A DNA stretch of 23,412 bases, from contig WELA01003891.1 in the NCBI GenBank assembly GCA_009602735.1, forward strand, positions 572,099 to 595,510, in the 5' to 3' direction. The stretch is from Mesotaenium endlicherianum (lineage: Eukaryota; Streptophyta; Zygnematophyceae; Zygnematales; Mesotaeniaceae). Positions 11,101 through 19,938 of this stretch are shown here, in pieces. Under the pieces are notes generated by a model. The model worked only from the letters and a program-made list of their open reading frames with translations. It did no database searches and was not told the origin of the DNA. How positions within the stretch are numbered: position 1 is the stretch's first letter; each line of letters begins with the position of its first letter. Both the position numbers and the translations under genes were made by a program.

Positions 11101-11441
11101 ATCATGGTGCAGTCATGCGACTTAAATGATCAGCATAGTGTTGCGTACACATCATCTTTCCGTTGCCCATTGCTGGCATGTCTCTTTCGTTCAAGCTGTC
11201 GTTGCAGTAAGGAATCTCATAGTTGAGGCTGATGGATGATACACTTAGCAATAGTGAGCTTGATTGCTGCCGATAGCTGGCTTGTTGTTTTGTTTATTTT
11301 GTCACTGCCCTGAGATGGCTTAAGCAATAGTAAGCTCACTTATATATCTACACTTCTTTCATGCAGGTACCCGCTGACCTTTTGGCAGAGGCCAAGGCTG
11401 CTGCAGAGAAAGCTCAAGAAGAAGACATGGACACAGATTAA
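4967..11441 (+). CDS. PSMA3: 20S proteasome subunit alpha-7 (PSMA3/PAG1)
   Basis: This is a structural subunit of the outer ring of the 20S proteasome, a non-catalytic alpha subunit of the gate. Eleven exons: 4967-4987, 5124-5206, 5513-5552, 5841-5924, 6333-6406, 7400-7486, 8989-9073, about 9486-9526, 10421-10486, 10934-11024 and 11367-11441. The start [20 protein letters not shown] is the alpha-type N-terminal signature. It is followed by KAVDNSG, the GVEKL strand, [16 protein letters not shown], the long helix to [62 protein letters not shown] and the plant-like helix [12 protein letters not shown]. The tail is acidic, ending in EEDMDTD. The listed exons total 747 nt. The usual length is about 249-250 residues, and about two codons are missing at the start of exon 8, where an assembly gap (N at 9484) replaces the acceptor. 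Exons 5 to 7 are GC-rich, the outer ones are not. The upstream neighbour is divergent and shares the promoter region. Confidence 0.95.
6221..6350 (+). repeat. Duplicated intron-exon junction before PSMA3 exon 5
   Basis: Bases 6221-6280 and 6291-6350 are copies of one another (about 9 differences in 60, period 70 bp). Each contains GGGAGCATGCAG followed by exon 5-like sequence. The right copy is the true exon 5 start at 6333 (AIAGLVADG). The left copy has an equivalent acceptor ending at 6262 and would read AVAGLV, then run to a TAG at 6302. It therefore looks like a decayed duplicate of the exon start that leaves a decoy 3' splice site. Confidence 0.85.
7591..7699 (+). repeat. CACTTGTG triplicate and CTG/CTC trinucleotide tract
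   Basis: Inside PSMA3 intron 6, the 8-bp unit CACTTGTG occurs three times in tandem (7591-7614). From about 7636 to 7699 the sequence is a mixed CTG/CTC trinucleotide tract. Frames open on both strands across the tract encode Cys/Ser or Ala/Gly runs and are not genes. Confidence 0.8.
8097..8190 (+). repeat. Poly-C run with assembly gap in PSMA3 intron 6
   Basis: There are 92 consecutive C, then an N at 8189 and one more C. A single N ending a homopolymer points to a gap or collapsed stretch, so the real length and content here are unknown. Everything from 7487 to 8988 lies between exons 6 and 7 and I see no other gene in it. The poly-Pro and poly-Gly frames are translations of the homopolymer. 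Confidence 0.9.
8776..8818 (+). repeat. Degenerate TCACTG hexamer array
   Basis: The stretch TGTCACCATCGATGTCACTG and the bases after it form roughly seven imperfect hexamers (TCACTG, TCATTG, TCACTA) in PSMA3 intron 6. This is simple-sequence DNA. The reverse strand reads as an Asp/Ser-rich peptide, a common artefact of such repeats. Confidence 0.65.
9454..9485 (+). repeat. CCCCCT array with assembly gap at the exon 8 acceptor of PSMA3
   Basis: At least four CCCCCT units end at an N (9484), and exon 8 coding sequence begins within two bases after it. No AG acceptor is present between the repeat and TAC at 9486, and the residues normally preceding YGTAIGKG (an Arg and an aromatic residue) are absent. 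The gap has therefore swallowed the splice site and about two codons. The repeat probably is, or adjoins, the polypyrimidine tract of that intron. Confidence 0.85.
10347..10414 (+). repeat. 34-bp tandem duplication at the exon 9 acceptor of PSMA3
   Basis: Two 34-bp copies, each starting TAACGAG and ending in CTACACGCCTTT or CTACACGCCTCT, lie head to tail with few differences. They are followed directly by TAACAG, the acceptor of exon 9 (exon begins 10421). Each copy boundary reads CTTTTAAC or CTCTTAAC, which resembles a branch-point sequence. The region carries two equivalent branch-point candidates. Confidence 0.85.
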
Positions 11442-12057
11442 GCAGCTTAGTAATACAATAAATCTTATAGACTATGTAGCCTGGCCTACTTTGGACTCAC
11501 CAATCAACTATGTGAATAACTCAATTTTTTTTGTGTTTTGATTCACTGTTTTGTCCCATAAACAGATTCTTGCATATTTTTCGCCAAGTATTTGGAACCC
11601 GTTGCTTATGTATGCAGTCCATGTAGTCATGCTCATGCACGTTGTCATCAAAAAAACTATGCCAAACCCAGCATATGCTCAAATGAGAGAAAGTAAAATT
11701 CTCGATTTGATAATTGCCTTCTCGTCAAGCATGGCAGTAAGAGTGTACACTTTCAACTTGTTATTTACACTATTTGAACATTGTTAAATTCACTGGGCCC
11801 CCCTACTAGCTTTGACTAGAGGATCTTATTCGGCTGAATATCTATTCAGTCCTAATGCTGGACTACAGTTACCCACTCTGACCTGTTCCCTCGCTTCTAT
11901 ATGTACAAAAGAATGTGCCACAGGAAATTGAGTTGGGCAAATGACAACCAGGTTCAGGCATACAGAAACTCTTCGCCTCAATGCTAGTCAGAACATCAGC
12001 TGGCCACTCCTATCAATTGCAAAAGCTCATATGAGCCTATAAACAAAATACTTTTTT
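11442..12057. other. Intergenic between convergent 3' ends, with PSMA3 polyadenylation signal
   Basis: Downstream of the PSMA3 stop codon, an exact AATAAA lies at 11457-11462, only 15 bases away, so it may serve as the polyadenylation signal even though the resulting 3' UTR would be short. The remaining sequence up to the stop of the transposase-derived gene is AT-rich. The frame 11551-11787 shows no family resemblance. I see nothing else. Confidence 0.5.
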
Positions 12058-13653
12058 CTACAAAAAAGCTGCTGATAGCTGCACTTGATGCAGCAATGAT
12101 TGAGCGATAGCATCTCGAGATTGCAGGGCATGCATTGGCCAAGTTGCATTCTCCACGGGGGTCAAGTCGTCGAAGACTTCAAAAGCTAAATCTGGACTGA
12201 AGCTCTCATTTCGTTGCTCACATATATTATGTAGGACACAGCAGGCGCCAAGAACAGCAGGCAACTCCTGCAGCCTCACCTCAGTCCTCTTCTGAAGAAA
12301 CTTCCACCGGCCTTTAAGCCTGCCAAATGCGTCCTTGGCCACCTTCAACGCTTCTTCCACTTTCTCATTGAAGGTCTGCTGAGCCCATGAAATGTTCTCC
12401 GTGGCATAGGGTACAAGTAACCAATCGAGTAAAGGGAAACTACTATCACCAGCAACCCAGCATCCTTGCAGTGATCCGCTTGTACCACGTTGGTACAAAG
12501 CAGAATTCTGTAACACCCGTTCGTCCGTCATGGAACCAGGCCAGCCAATGCAGACATCAGTGAAAGAACCCTTAGTATCTACTGTTCCCTGCAAAGTAAT
12601 GGAGTAGGCAGTCCTCCTTCTATTCTTCTCAGTATGCCTCTTGTTGAAATAAGCAGCCACGTTCGCCTTCGGGGCTGAAATTGGGAGATGCGTGGTGTAT
12701 ATAGCTCCCACAATATTCTGTATCCCACTGATGTTTTCATAGTCAACCATGACATTAGCGATTTTTTCTTCTGAAGGCCACTGAACATACTTGGGAAGTA
12801 GCACATCGTTAATTGCTGCGCATACCTCTAGCACAAGAGTGTGGCAAGTAGATATCCCAAGCCCAAATCTCTTAGCAACGAGCCTCAAAGGTTCCCCTGT
12901 AGCAAGCCGCCATATGCAAACAGCCACACGCTGACTGACGGGTACAGCCTGTCTTAACGTAGTATTTTCTTTGCCAATCACAGACTTTAGCTCCATACAA
13001 ATGTGCTCAAAGGTCTGCTTGCTCATGCGAAATGACTTGTGAAACTCTGCTACTGGAAAAGCGGGGTGATTACACTTTTCCCACCAGGCCTGGGACCTGA
13101 GCCTGATCCACATTCGTCGTTGCACACTCTGCTGAGTGGATACAGACGAACCTACGGCAAGAGCAAGGTTGCGAGCCCTCTTCAACCTACACCTTTCAAT
13201 CGCGTCAATATCTTCATAGTCATCTTGCAACTGTTTGTAGTAGTCTTGCAATATTTCCAATCTCTGCCGATAGTCATCTTCTAGAGTCTCTTTCTCAAGA
13301 ATTGCGAGCCTGTCTTTCTCACTTCGTTCTTGGCTTTCTTGCTCGTCGAGAGTGAAACAAATAACAGCAAGTTGCAATATCGCTTGAGCATCTAGACGTG
13401 GGTATTTCTCTACATTCAAGTTGTCCAGCAGAACTTGGTCTCCAGTGGAAAACGAAGAAGGGTGCATGTCTTTCTCCATCTCCAGTGAGCCAGTGTGAAC
13501 TGTGAACAGAAAAACGCGGAACAAAATTCTCGTCTGAACGCGTTGTAAATCTATTCTTAACCCTTCCATCCCAAATTTATCTTCAACCACTTCGTTCGAA
13601 GTTCCTGTCTGAATGTTGGCAATCAAATTGTAGCCGGCTTTCGTCGCACGCAT
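12058..13653 (-). CDS. Domesticated PIF/Harbinger DDE-transposase protein (ALP1-like)
   Basis: This is an intronless frame ending at 12058. The first ATG is at 13653 (531 residues). A later ATG at 13479 (473 residues, MEKDMHPSS) has a better context and may be the true start; the frame stays open upstream to 13788 without an ATG. The N-terminal part holds a charged coiled-coil-like region (about 13350-13190). The DDE_Tnp_4 domain follows: FRMSKQTFEHIC, VAVCIWRLATGEPLRLVAKR, FGLGISTCH, VAAYFNKRHTEKN, CIGWPGSMTDERVL, AFGRLKGRW and GACCVLHNIC. The sequence is strikingly like land-plant ALP1-like/At5g12010-type proteins, compared from memory. The first catalytic Asp of the family motif (DGTH) is Tyr here (YTTH, 12699) and the Glu is Lys (VAKDAF, 12336). 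Only the middle Asp (TDVCIGWPG, 12558) remains. A nuclease-dead host protein is therefore likely. Family members can act in chromatin complexes. I find no convincing terminal inverted repeats around it. Confidence 0.9.
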   Translation of the reverse strand: MRATKAGYNLIANIQTGTSNEVVEDKFGMEGLRIDLQRVQTRILFRVFLFTVHTGSLEMEKDMHPSSFSTGDQVLLDNLNVEKYPRLDAQAILQLAVICFTLDEQESQERSEKDRLAILEKETLEDDYRQRLEILQDYYKQLQDDYEDIDAIERCRLKRARNLALAVGSSVSTQQSVQRRMWIRLRSQAWWEKCNHPAFPVAEFHKSFRMSKQTFEHICMELKSVIGKENTTLRQAVPVSQRVAVCIWRLATGEPLRLVAKRFGLGISTCHTLVLEVCAAINDVLLPKYVQWPSEEKIANVMVDYENISGIQNIVGAIYTTHLPISAPKANVAAYFNKRHTEKNRRRTAYSITLQGTVDTKGSFTDVCIGWPGSMTDERVLQNSALYQRGTSGSLQGCWVAGDSSFPLLDWLLVPYATENISWAQQTFNEKVEEALKVAKDAFGRLKGRWKFLQKRTEVRLQELPAVLGACCVLHNICEQRNESFSPDLAFEVFDDLTPVENATWPMHALQSRDAIAQSLLHQVQLSAAFL

Positions 13654-14700
13654 GCCGGATGTTGCGAAAGACAGTCCGTCGTCAAGGGCAGTTGATCGAG
13701 AGCAGCTTGCAGTTACGCAGTTGATGTTGGATATCAAATATATATGAAGTATATATAACTTGATCGGGCCGTTAACATGTCGTGTCAATTCACTAATCTT
13801 TATAAAATCTTAATTTCACATCTTGAACACACGGCCTTAAGCTGGCTTAAGTGGGCTTTAATCTCATGTTGCAGCAATCCGTTAACACGCTCCGCACTTT
13901 TTGAGTTCCTCGCGGCTATTTGTGATGGAACGGCTGGTAGGACGACAACAACGAGAAATGAATCTCTGATGGGCCTATAATATGATGAAATGCAATGAAG
14001 CGTGTCTGTGTCAGATGGTGTCAAAGATGGCCCAAAGTGCCATATGACGGCATGCGGAAGATGTGGGAAGATGTTCGAAGACGCCAAGAGTAAAGGGACA
14101 GGGGCTGGGCGGGTATATGGATAACTGGCGACAACAAATAGGTCAAAGAATATACACAAGAAGTAAAATGCATCTCGAGGCTCATGGCTGCCCATGGCTG
14201 GCAATTAATGGCTGCCCTCGATCGGGCAAACTCAACTAAATTATGAAAACACATGAGCGTTTTTAGGATTAATATGCCACAGTCCCACTGGATGGACTCT
14301 TGACATTCCTTGAGGCTTGCAGGAAAGATCGTTTTGCAATGTCAAAATTGAAGCCCCATGGCTACCCATACTGACACATACCAAATGACCAACCCATACG
14401 ATTCTTACGTGTTCACAAACTTCACACACTTCGACCTTCCAATCGTCTTGCTCATTCTCGGCATGATGCAGTCTCGGACATCCTTTACTTCGCAGGCTGC
14501 GCAGGATTATCTTCACAAACAATTTAGTCGAACTGGGCCGTACATGGCCCAGGCATGACGTAATTTTAGACCCAATATCTGAAGTCAAGGTTCGATTTTT
14601 GTGGTAAACTTAAGAAGCAGGTTAAGGTGCCCTTAAAATCATATGAAATCCTTTTACTTCGATCTGTAATCTAACGTTGGGTAAAAAGGACGAGCTCTTG
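13654..14700. other. Upstream region of the transposase-derived gene, no gene seen
   Basis: About 1 kb with no recognisable exon on either strand. Several open frames of 60-130 codons (for example 13800-14204 on the minus strand) have no family resemblance or splice context. A near-palindrome at 14533-14552 has 7-bp arms (CTGGGCC/GGCCCAG). Its TGGGCC arms look like plant site II (TCP-factor) elements in inverted orientation. This region and the following one together separate the start codons of two divergent genes. Confidence 0.5.
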
Positions 14701-14950
14701 TCGATGCATGGGGTGGTAACTGCCCTCAAAAATCTGGGAGAAATAGCGCCCAGAATTCATATATTAAAATAACGACCTAAATCAAAATCTCAAAATTTGT
14801 GCAGTAAATTAGCGTCCTCAAATTAATTGAATATGTGTCAGAAGCGACCTGAAATCGAACCTGGGTAAATTAGTGAAAAGGATTTAAAATTTTTGGGACC
14901 TAAAAGTACAAGTCGGGAAAATTAGCGCCAGTTACCCCCCCATGTGTCGA
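14701..14950. mobile_element. 250-bp element with terminal inverted repeats and internal repeats (MITE-like)
   Basis: The 22 bases at 14701-14722 and the 22 bases at 14929-14950 are inverted copies with 3 mismatches. The shared inner part reads CATGGGG, then GGTAACTG. There is no coding capacity. Inside are four spaced copies of a roughly 15-bp motif close to GGGAAAATTAGCGCC (near 14737, 14802, 14862 and 14914), each preceded by a GACCTAAAT-type segment, so the body looks like a degenerate array of 53-65-bp units. No clear target-site duplication lies outside the repeats. The inner CATG on both sides is palindromic and so is not proof of one. A non-autonomous DNA transposon is the best guess. 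A novel interspersed repeat is the alternative. Confidence 0.6.
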
Positions 14951-15804
14951 TGTGATACTTCGAAGCACAGGTTCGAACCAGTTTGAATACCCCCCCGGGC
15001 CTGGTCTCGGGGGCAGCTTCAGCCCAATCCGCCTCGCTCCCTTCCTCTGTTTATCCGAGCGAAATGCTGGATGGCATGACCGCGTTAGTTGCAGATAAGG
15101 ACCGATAAAGACAGTGCTTTCATATCGCCTTCATATCGGCCTTGTGGGTTCAAGTGCTGCTAAAAGTGCCATGGACACAAAGGTAATAATATCTGCCTCA
15201 CGAGAACTCGTACTTATCCAACCGCCAACGATTGTTTCCGGAGCTCGCCCGACCACCTGCCTCTCAACCGCCTGTCCAGCTCACCTGAACACAACCTGGC
15301 CCAGACCTGGCTCAACGCTCTGTTGCTTGCCAACGCGAGCTTCGAAACGAAATTCAACGCGTGTGGCGCTGGAAGACTGGTACGGCCTCCCCACCTAACA
15401 TTAATGCAAATTTCTGTGCCATTCTGTGCAGCTGCAAGGAGCAACAGGCAGTCTCTATCTGCAGCAGCATTCAGCTGGAGCCACTGATCGCAAGTAAATT
15501 CACAAGTTGCACTGAATTAAAATTCGAAGTGCGAATAAACTTGCAGTATCTTTGTCGTCCTCTAGAGTAATTGCATCATAGTTTACATAGCAAACTTCTT
15601 CTTCACATCACTCATGTTCGTAAATCCGAAGGTATTCTAGGGAGGCGTCAGTAGTTTTGGAATTTGAACTATCACCCAGTAAACTCTGACAAGTAGGTAC
15701 TTGGGGAAAGGAAGTTCTTCAGCAACATTGGCTGCTGACACGTTTATGGGTTGACAGTGTGCAAGGCTAGGTCCTGTTGATAAAAGAGAACCTTTCTCAC
15801 TTCA
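14951..15804 (+). promoter_or_regulatory. Upstream region of the MAP kinase, possible 5' UTR exon
   Basis: This stretch precedes the MAPK start codon. A C7 run is followed by GGGCCTGG at about 14990-15003. Two frames are open through 15220-15400. One reads FRSSPDHLPLNRLSSSPE and continues with LAQTWLNALLLANASFE, which looks less random than the surroundings, and an AAG|GTAATA donor-like site lies at 15180-15185. It may be a 5' UTR exon or a fragment of another gene. I cannot assign it. No TATA box is clear. The ATG at 15805 has the context TTCAATGG. Confidence 0.35.
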
Positions 15805-18800
15805 ATGGCTACTAAAGTTGACCCTCCTGAGGGCACTTGCCCACCAGGAAAGCATCAGTTCATGTTATGGAGGAGTTTGTTTGAGATAGATACGAAGTAC
15901 ACACCTATAAAGCCCATTGGGAAGGGTGCTTACGGTGTTGTATGCTCAGCTCGGAACGCAGACACAAACGAGAAACTAGCCATTAAAAAGATTGGCAATG
16001 CCTTTGAGAATGCCACTGATGCGAGGAGAACATTGAGAGAAATACGGCTACTTCGACACCTGTTCCATGAGAATATCATAGCAGTGAAGGACATCATGAA
16101 GCCTGTTGGGAGGTATACATTTAACGATGTGTATCTGGTGTACGAGCTCATGGACACCGATCTTCACCAGATTATTCGTTCTTCCCAGGCGCTCACTGAC
16201 GACCATTGTCAGTATTTCATATATCAGGCAAGTTATCATACCTTGTACATTCATTGTCAGCATTCTATGCATTGCAGTTATTGTGTGAGTGTGACTGGAA
16301 GTGGGTGGCTTCATCAGTCATGTCGTGGTTTGTATTGCATTTCAGGGTGTTTTTGTGCTGCTTGATAGTTTCAATGCTCAACTTCCGTAAGGACATGTGG
16401 GGCAGCATTTTTTTTGGACGTTATGTTCATGTATGATATGGATGATGCATTTAGACATAGTGCTTCACCACCTGTGCTTAATTATCTACTCTCCTATGTG
16501 ACCCACCTACTCTCCTGTCTGTCATAGCCGAGTGCACTTTAGAATCTCAACTCATGTGCATTCTCTGTTGTACTTGGTGAAGGCTTGGTACAATGGGTTC
16601 TGACTCTGATGTGACTATGTTATTTGAAGTCTTTATATGCCTGTGTTAAAGTTTGGCTGAGAGAATGCTGTAACAAAGATTTTCTTACGGTTTGATCTCG
16701 TGAAGTCTTCAACCCTGCATGATTGCGGAAGGTTTCTGTTGCTTAAATAATTGCTCACATTGGGCGGGGAGAGGGAGGGGGTTTTTTAACAATAGTCTGC
16801 TGGGATTAGCTATGGTGCTGGAGAGTTGGCTATTGCATGCATCAACCCATTTATTCTGGGCAAGCTAGCTGCCATTGCTTATGCCATTGAGGTGGTCAAT
16901 ATTTCGTTACTACATAAGGCAGCATAGCGAAGGCATATTTGCTTGTTGGTATTATTCCTTGGGGGAGTAAGCTGGTTATGACGCATGGTGTCATTGTGAT
17001 TTCCTAACTTTCTCCTGCATCATAATTTCATCTTTTATACTGAAGAAGTAGCACGGGCTATTGTTTTCTCGGTCATGAAGGTATAATTTGTTGTCTGTAT
17101 CCCTTGCTTGTTGCCGATACCAGCTTCATAGCTTGAACAATGAGGCACGTCCCAGCTTTGAACCTCTCTTTGTGCCTTCATGTAATAAGCTACCATCATA
17201 AATGCTTTTATCATGAAAAACAGCTCTAGTGCCTGTACCAGCCTAGTGATTGCTCCTTCTGCTGGCCTTGAGCTAGTAGCGTGAGTCTTATGTATTGAGA
17301 TGGCGGCAGTAACATCATGCGTGTGTGCAACCATTGAAACATGAAGTAGCTGACGATACTGCTTAGTGCGCATGTGGTAAGGGAGCCCTGTGAGTGTAGA
17401 ACGACCGTGTGTGTCTTGAGTTTAGAGCATAAGTTTGACATGGTGGTGGACGCAGAGCTGCTCACCCAATGGGTTTTCGTAATCTTTTGACAACTCTAAA
17501 AATGCGCCTATGTGTCCAGTACAGTGGTTTACGCCAAACTATGTAGCTTGTGGGGGGATAAGGTCTTAGTCTAGGCCAGCTTTGACAAGGCAGGTGTCGC
17601 CTGTGCATATTTTGGGGCACTTAGATATGTTGTTAAGTATGCAGTCAGGGTCTGTATATTCATGAGAGGGTAAAGGTTATGTACATATGCCCTTGCCTAC
17701 GATGTTCTTGTACCTCCTTAGGCAGGGCATACCCCTGGTATTCTGCCCTTGATATATTCTCTCGATGTCTCTTTACCTTTTTGCCGCCTTTGCATCAAAC
17801 CTCCTTCTGTGTGCAACTCTTGACACACTATCCTGTTGTTCTGCAAACACGCGGGTACCAATCTGTCTTGAAACAGACTAATAATAGGTAGGCTGCTTTG
17901 GGCGTGCTCACTCTCATTCTCTTTTCTAACTCCTTTCAATCCTTGCCTACTCACTGCCCCCTCCACGCAACTGTATGTACCAGCTTCTTGTACGGCCGCA
18001 GCGCAAAAAAACAAGACATGCTTTGCAGCAGCTGCCCTGTTGGTAGCTGTGAGCCCTCATTGTAGCCCTGTTTGTGTGCCGTGCTTTGCATGGCCTTAGT
18101 GGTAGCTCCGTGCTCACTCTTTTCTCCCCTTCCTTCTTTTTGCGTGCGTGCAGCTGCTGCGCGGCCTTAAGTACGTCCACTCTGCCAACGTGCTGCACCG
18201 CGACCTGAAGCCCAGCAACCTGCTGCTCAACGCCAGCTGCGACCTCAAGATCTGCGACTTTGGGCTCGCGCGGACGGGCTCGGAGAAGGGCTTCATGACG
18301 GAGTACGTCGTCACGCGCTGGTACCGCGCGCCGGAGCTGCTGCTGTCATGCGAGGAGTACACCTCGGCCATCGACGTGTGGTCTGTTGGGTGCATCTTTG
18401 CGGAGCTGCTGGGGCGAAAGCCGCTGTTCCCTGGCAAGGACTACATCCACCAGCTGAAGCTGATCATCAACATGATCGGGTCGCCGGACGAGGACGACCT
18501 GCACTTCATCCAGAGCCAGAAGGCGCGCAGCTACATCCGCTCGCTGCCCTACACCCCCCGCGTCTCGCTGTCCCGCCTGTACCCCCGCGCCAACGCCCTC
18601 GCCATCAACCTCATCGACCGTATGCTCGTGTTCGACCCCAAGAAGCGCATCAACGTGCAGGAGGCGCTGGAGCACCCTTACCTGGCGATGCTTCACGACC
18701 CCTCGGTGGAGCCCTCGGCCCCGACGCACTTTGACTTTGACTTTGAGGAGGAGGACCTCAAGGAGTCGGCGCTGCGGGACAAGGTCTGGCAGGAGATGCT

Positions 18801-18837
18801 CTACTACCACCCGGAGGCGGCCAATGAGGAGTCATAG
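15805..18837 (+). CDS. Plant-type TEY mitogen-activated protein kinase
   Basis: This Ser/Thr kinase is the last member of a MAPK cascade, activated by a MAPK kinase through dual phosphorylation of the TEY loop. Exons 15805-16227 (141 codons) and 18154-18837 join in phase 0 to give 368 residues. Landmarks: glycine loop GKGAYGVV (39-46), ATP-binding Lys in AIKK (61), helix C Glu in TLREI (79), HRDLKPSN (156-163), DFG (176-178), TEY (190-192) and APE (200-202). The last 50 residues carry the plant common-docking region as LHDPSVEP. The usual acidic pair before EP is VE here and the Cys after it is Ala, so docking may be altered. It is closest to group A/B plant MPKs (MPK4/MPK6 kind). The 1.9-kb intron begins with GC (CAG|GCAAGT) and ends in CAG. 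Exon 1 has mixed codon ends, while exon 2 third positions are nearly all G or C. The orthologue number is not assigned. Confidence 0.95.
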
Positions 18838-19938
18838 CCGGGGAGAGGCAGGGGCGGCGAGAGGCCGTTGAAAAAAAATGTATATGGATGGCGTCGTCCT
18901 GTTTTTATATACTTACGAAAGAACCAGCAGAGGGAGGGAGTCTTGACGCGGGAAGAGACGTTTGAAGTGGCAGGATGTTTGCAGCTCGCTGACGCTTGCT
19001 TGGGCAGGCTTACTTACAGAATAATCTGGACAAGGGGTTTGGGCTGCTAGTTTGCAAGCTGTGGGCTGGTTGGCAGCATATTACTACGTAGTAGGGATTT
19101 GGGAACTATGTCACAATAGAGGCTTAAGTCTTGACAGCTCTTGACTTGAAGTACATCAAAAAGTAGGGAAGAAGTGAGCACAAATTGCTAGGGTTGTCAA
19201 AGAGGTGTGTTATTCTCTTCTACACTGGTTCGGAGTTTCCTGTGTAAGCATAGACCTTCGTCCTGCAACATTGACCAGCTCGTTCTGCAAACCTTGGGCC
19301 ATTTTATTTGCATCGCCTCAGATTGGCTGTAGGTAATTATAACTCATGTACAGTATATTCCTTCTGGCAGCTTAGCTTTTTTCGCGTGGTAAGAATTACA
19401 GTAGTCGCCAGCGCATCTCACTCCTTCAATGGAAAGAGACATTCATGTTGCACCTTCAAATCATGCAGTTGCAAGCGCAATATTCAGAATGACGCCTTTG
19501 AGTGAGGATTTTACAGGTAAGATCTTCGCCTGAGTCGCATTGGCTTTTGAAACTTTCTTGGTTTTTTTTGGTAAGCTCGCTTATCAAGAGGGGCAGAACA
19601 CCTCATGGAAGTGAGAAATAAAACGTAACCACCCATGGGCTTCATACAACACAAAAAAATAAATCACATAGAAATGTATAGAAACTTATAGCACATGACA
19701 TTATAAATCTCCTCACAAGTTATCCATATTTTGAACCTACACAATAGTTGCCATTTGAAAACTGAGTCGAATGTGTGCGAGTGACTTGAGAAGGGTAAAA
19801 CACTTGGGTGTCTGATTTGCATACTTGGTTGCAGCACCACTATGTCTTTCAATCTGACAAGTTTCTCGACTGTTGAAAGTACACCTATAGCCATGGAGCA
19901 GCTTTGATCATAAATGTAGGCACTAAGAGAGAGCCAAT
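18838..19938. other. Intergenic between convergent MAPK and LSM5 3' ends
   Basis: This 1.1-kb region follows the MAPK stop (TAG at 18837) and precedes the LSM5 stop on the other strand (19939). It turns AT-leaning within about 50 bases of the GC-rich exon 2. AATAAA occurs at 19617 and 19659 on the + strand, far from either stop codon. Short open frames show no family resemblance and I see no RNA gene or repeat. Confidence 0.5.

Noticed and set aside
13654..13788. Upstream extension of the transposase-derived frame
   Set aside because: It is open but starts at a TTG, with no ATG before 13653, so I did not include it. It may be 5' UTR.
13800..14588. Minus-strand open frames of 77-134 codons
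   Set aside because: No family resemblance and an unconvincing amino-acid composition. They overlap one another in different frames.
14960..14985. GGTTCGAACC resembling a tRNA/SINE B box
   Set aside because: No A box or cloverleaf could be found at the proper distance. A short motif alone is likely chance.
18346..18810. 154-codon frame opposite MAPK exon 2 and a 128-codon frame in another + frame
   Set aside because: They are shadow frames of a very GC-rich exon where stop codons are rare. The sense frame is a clear kinase.
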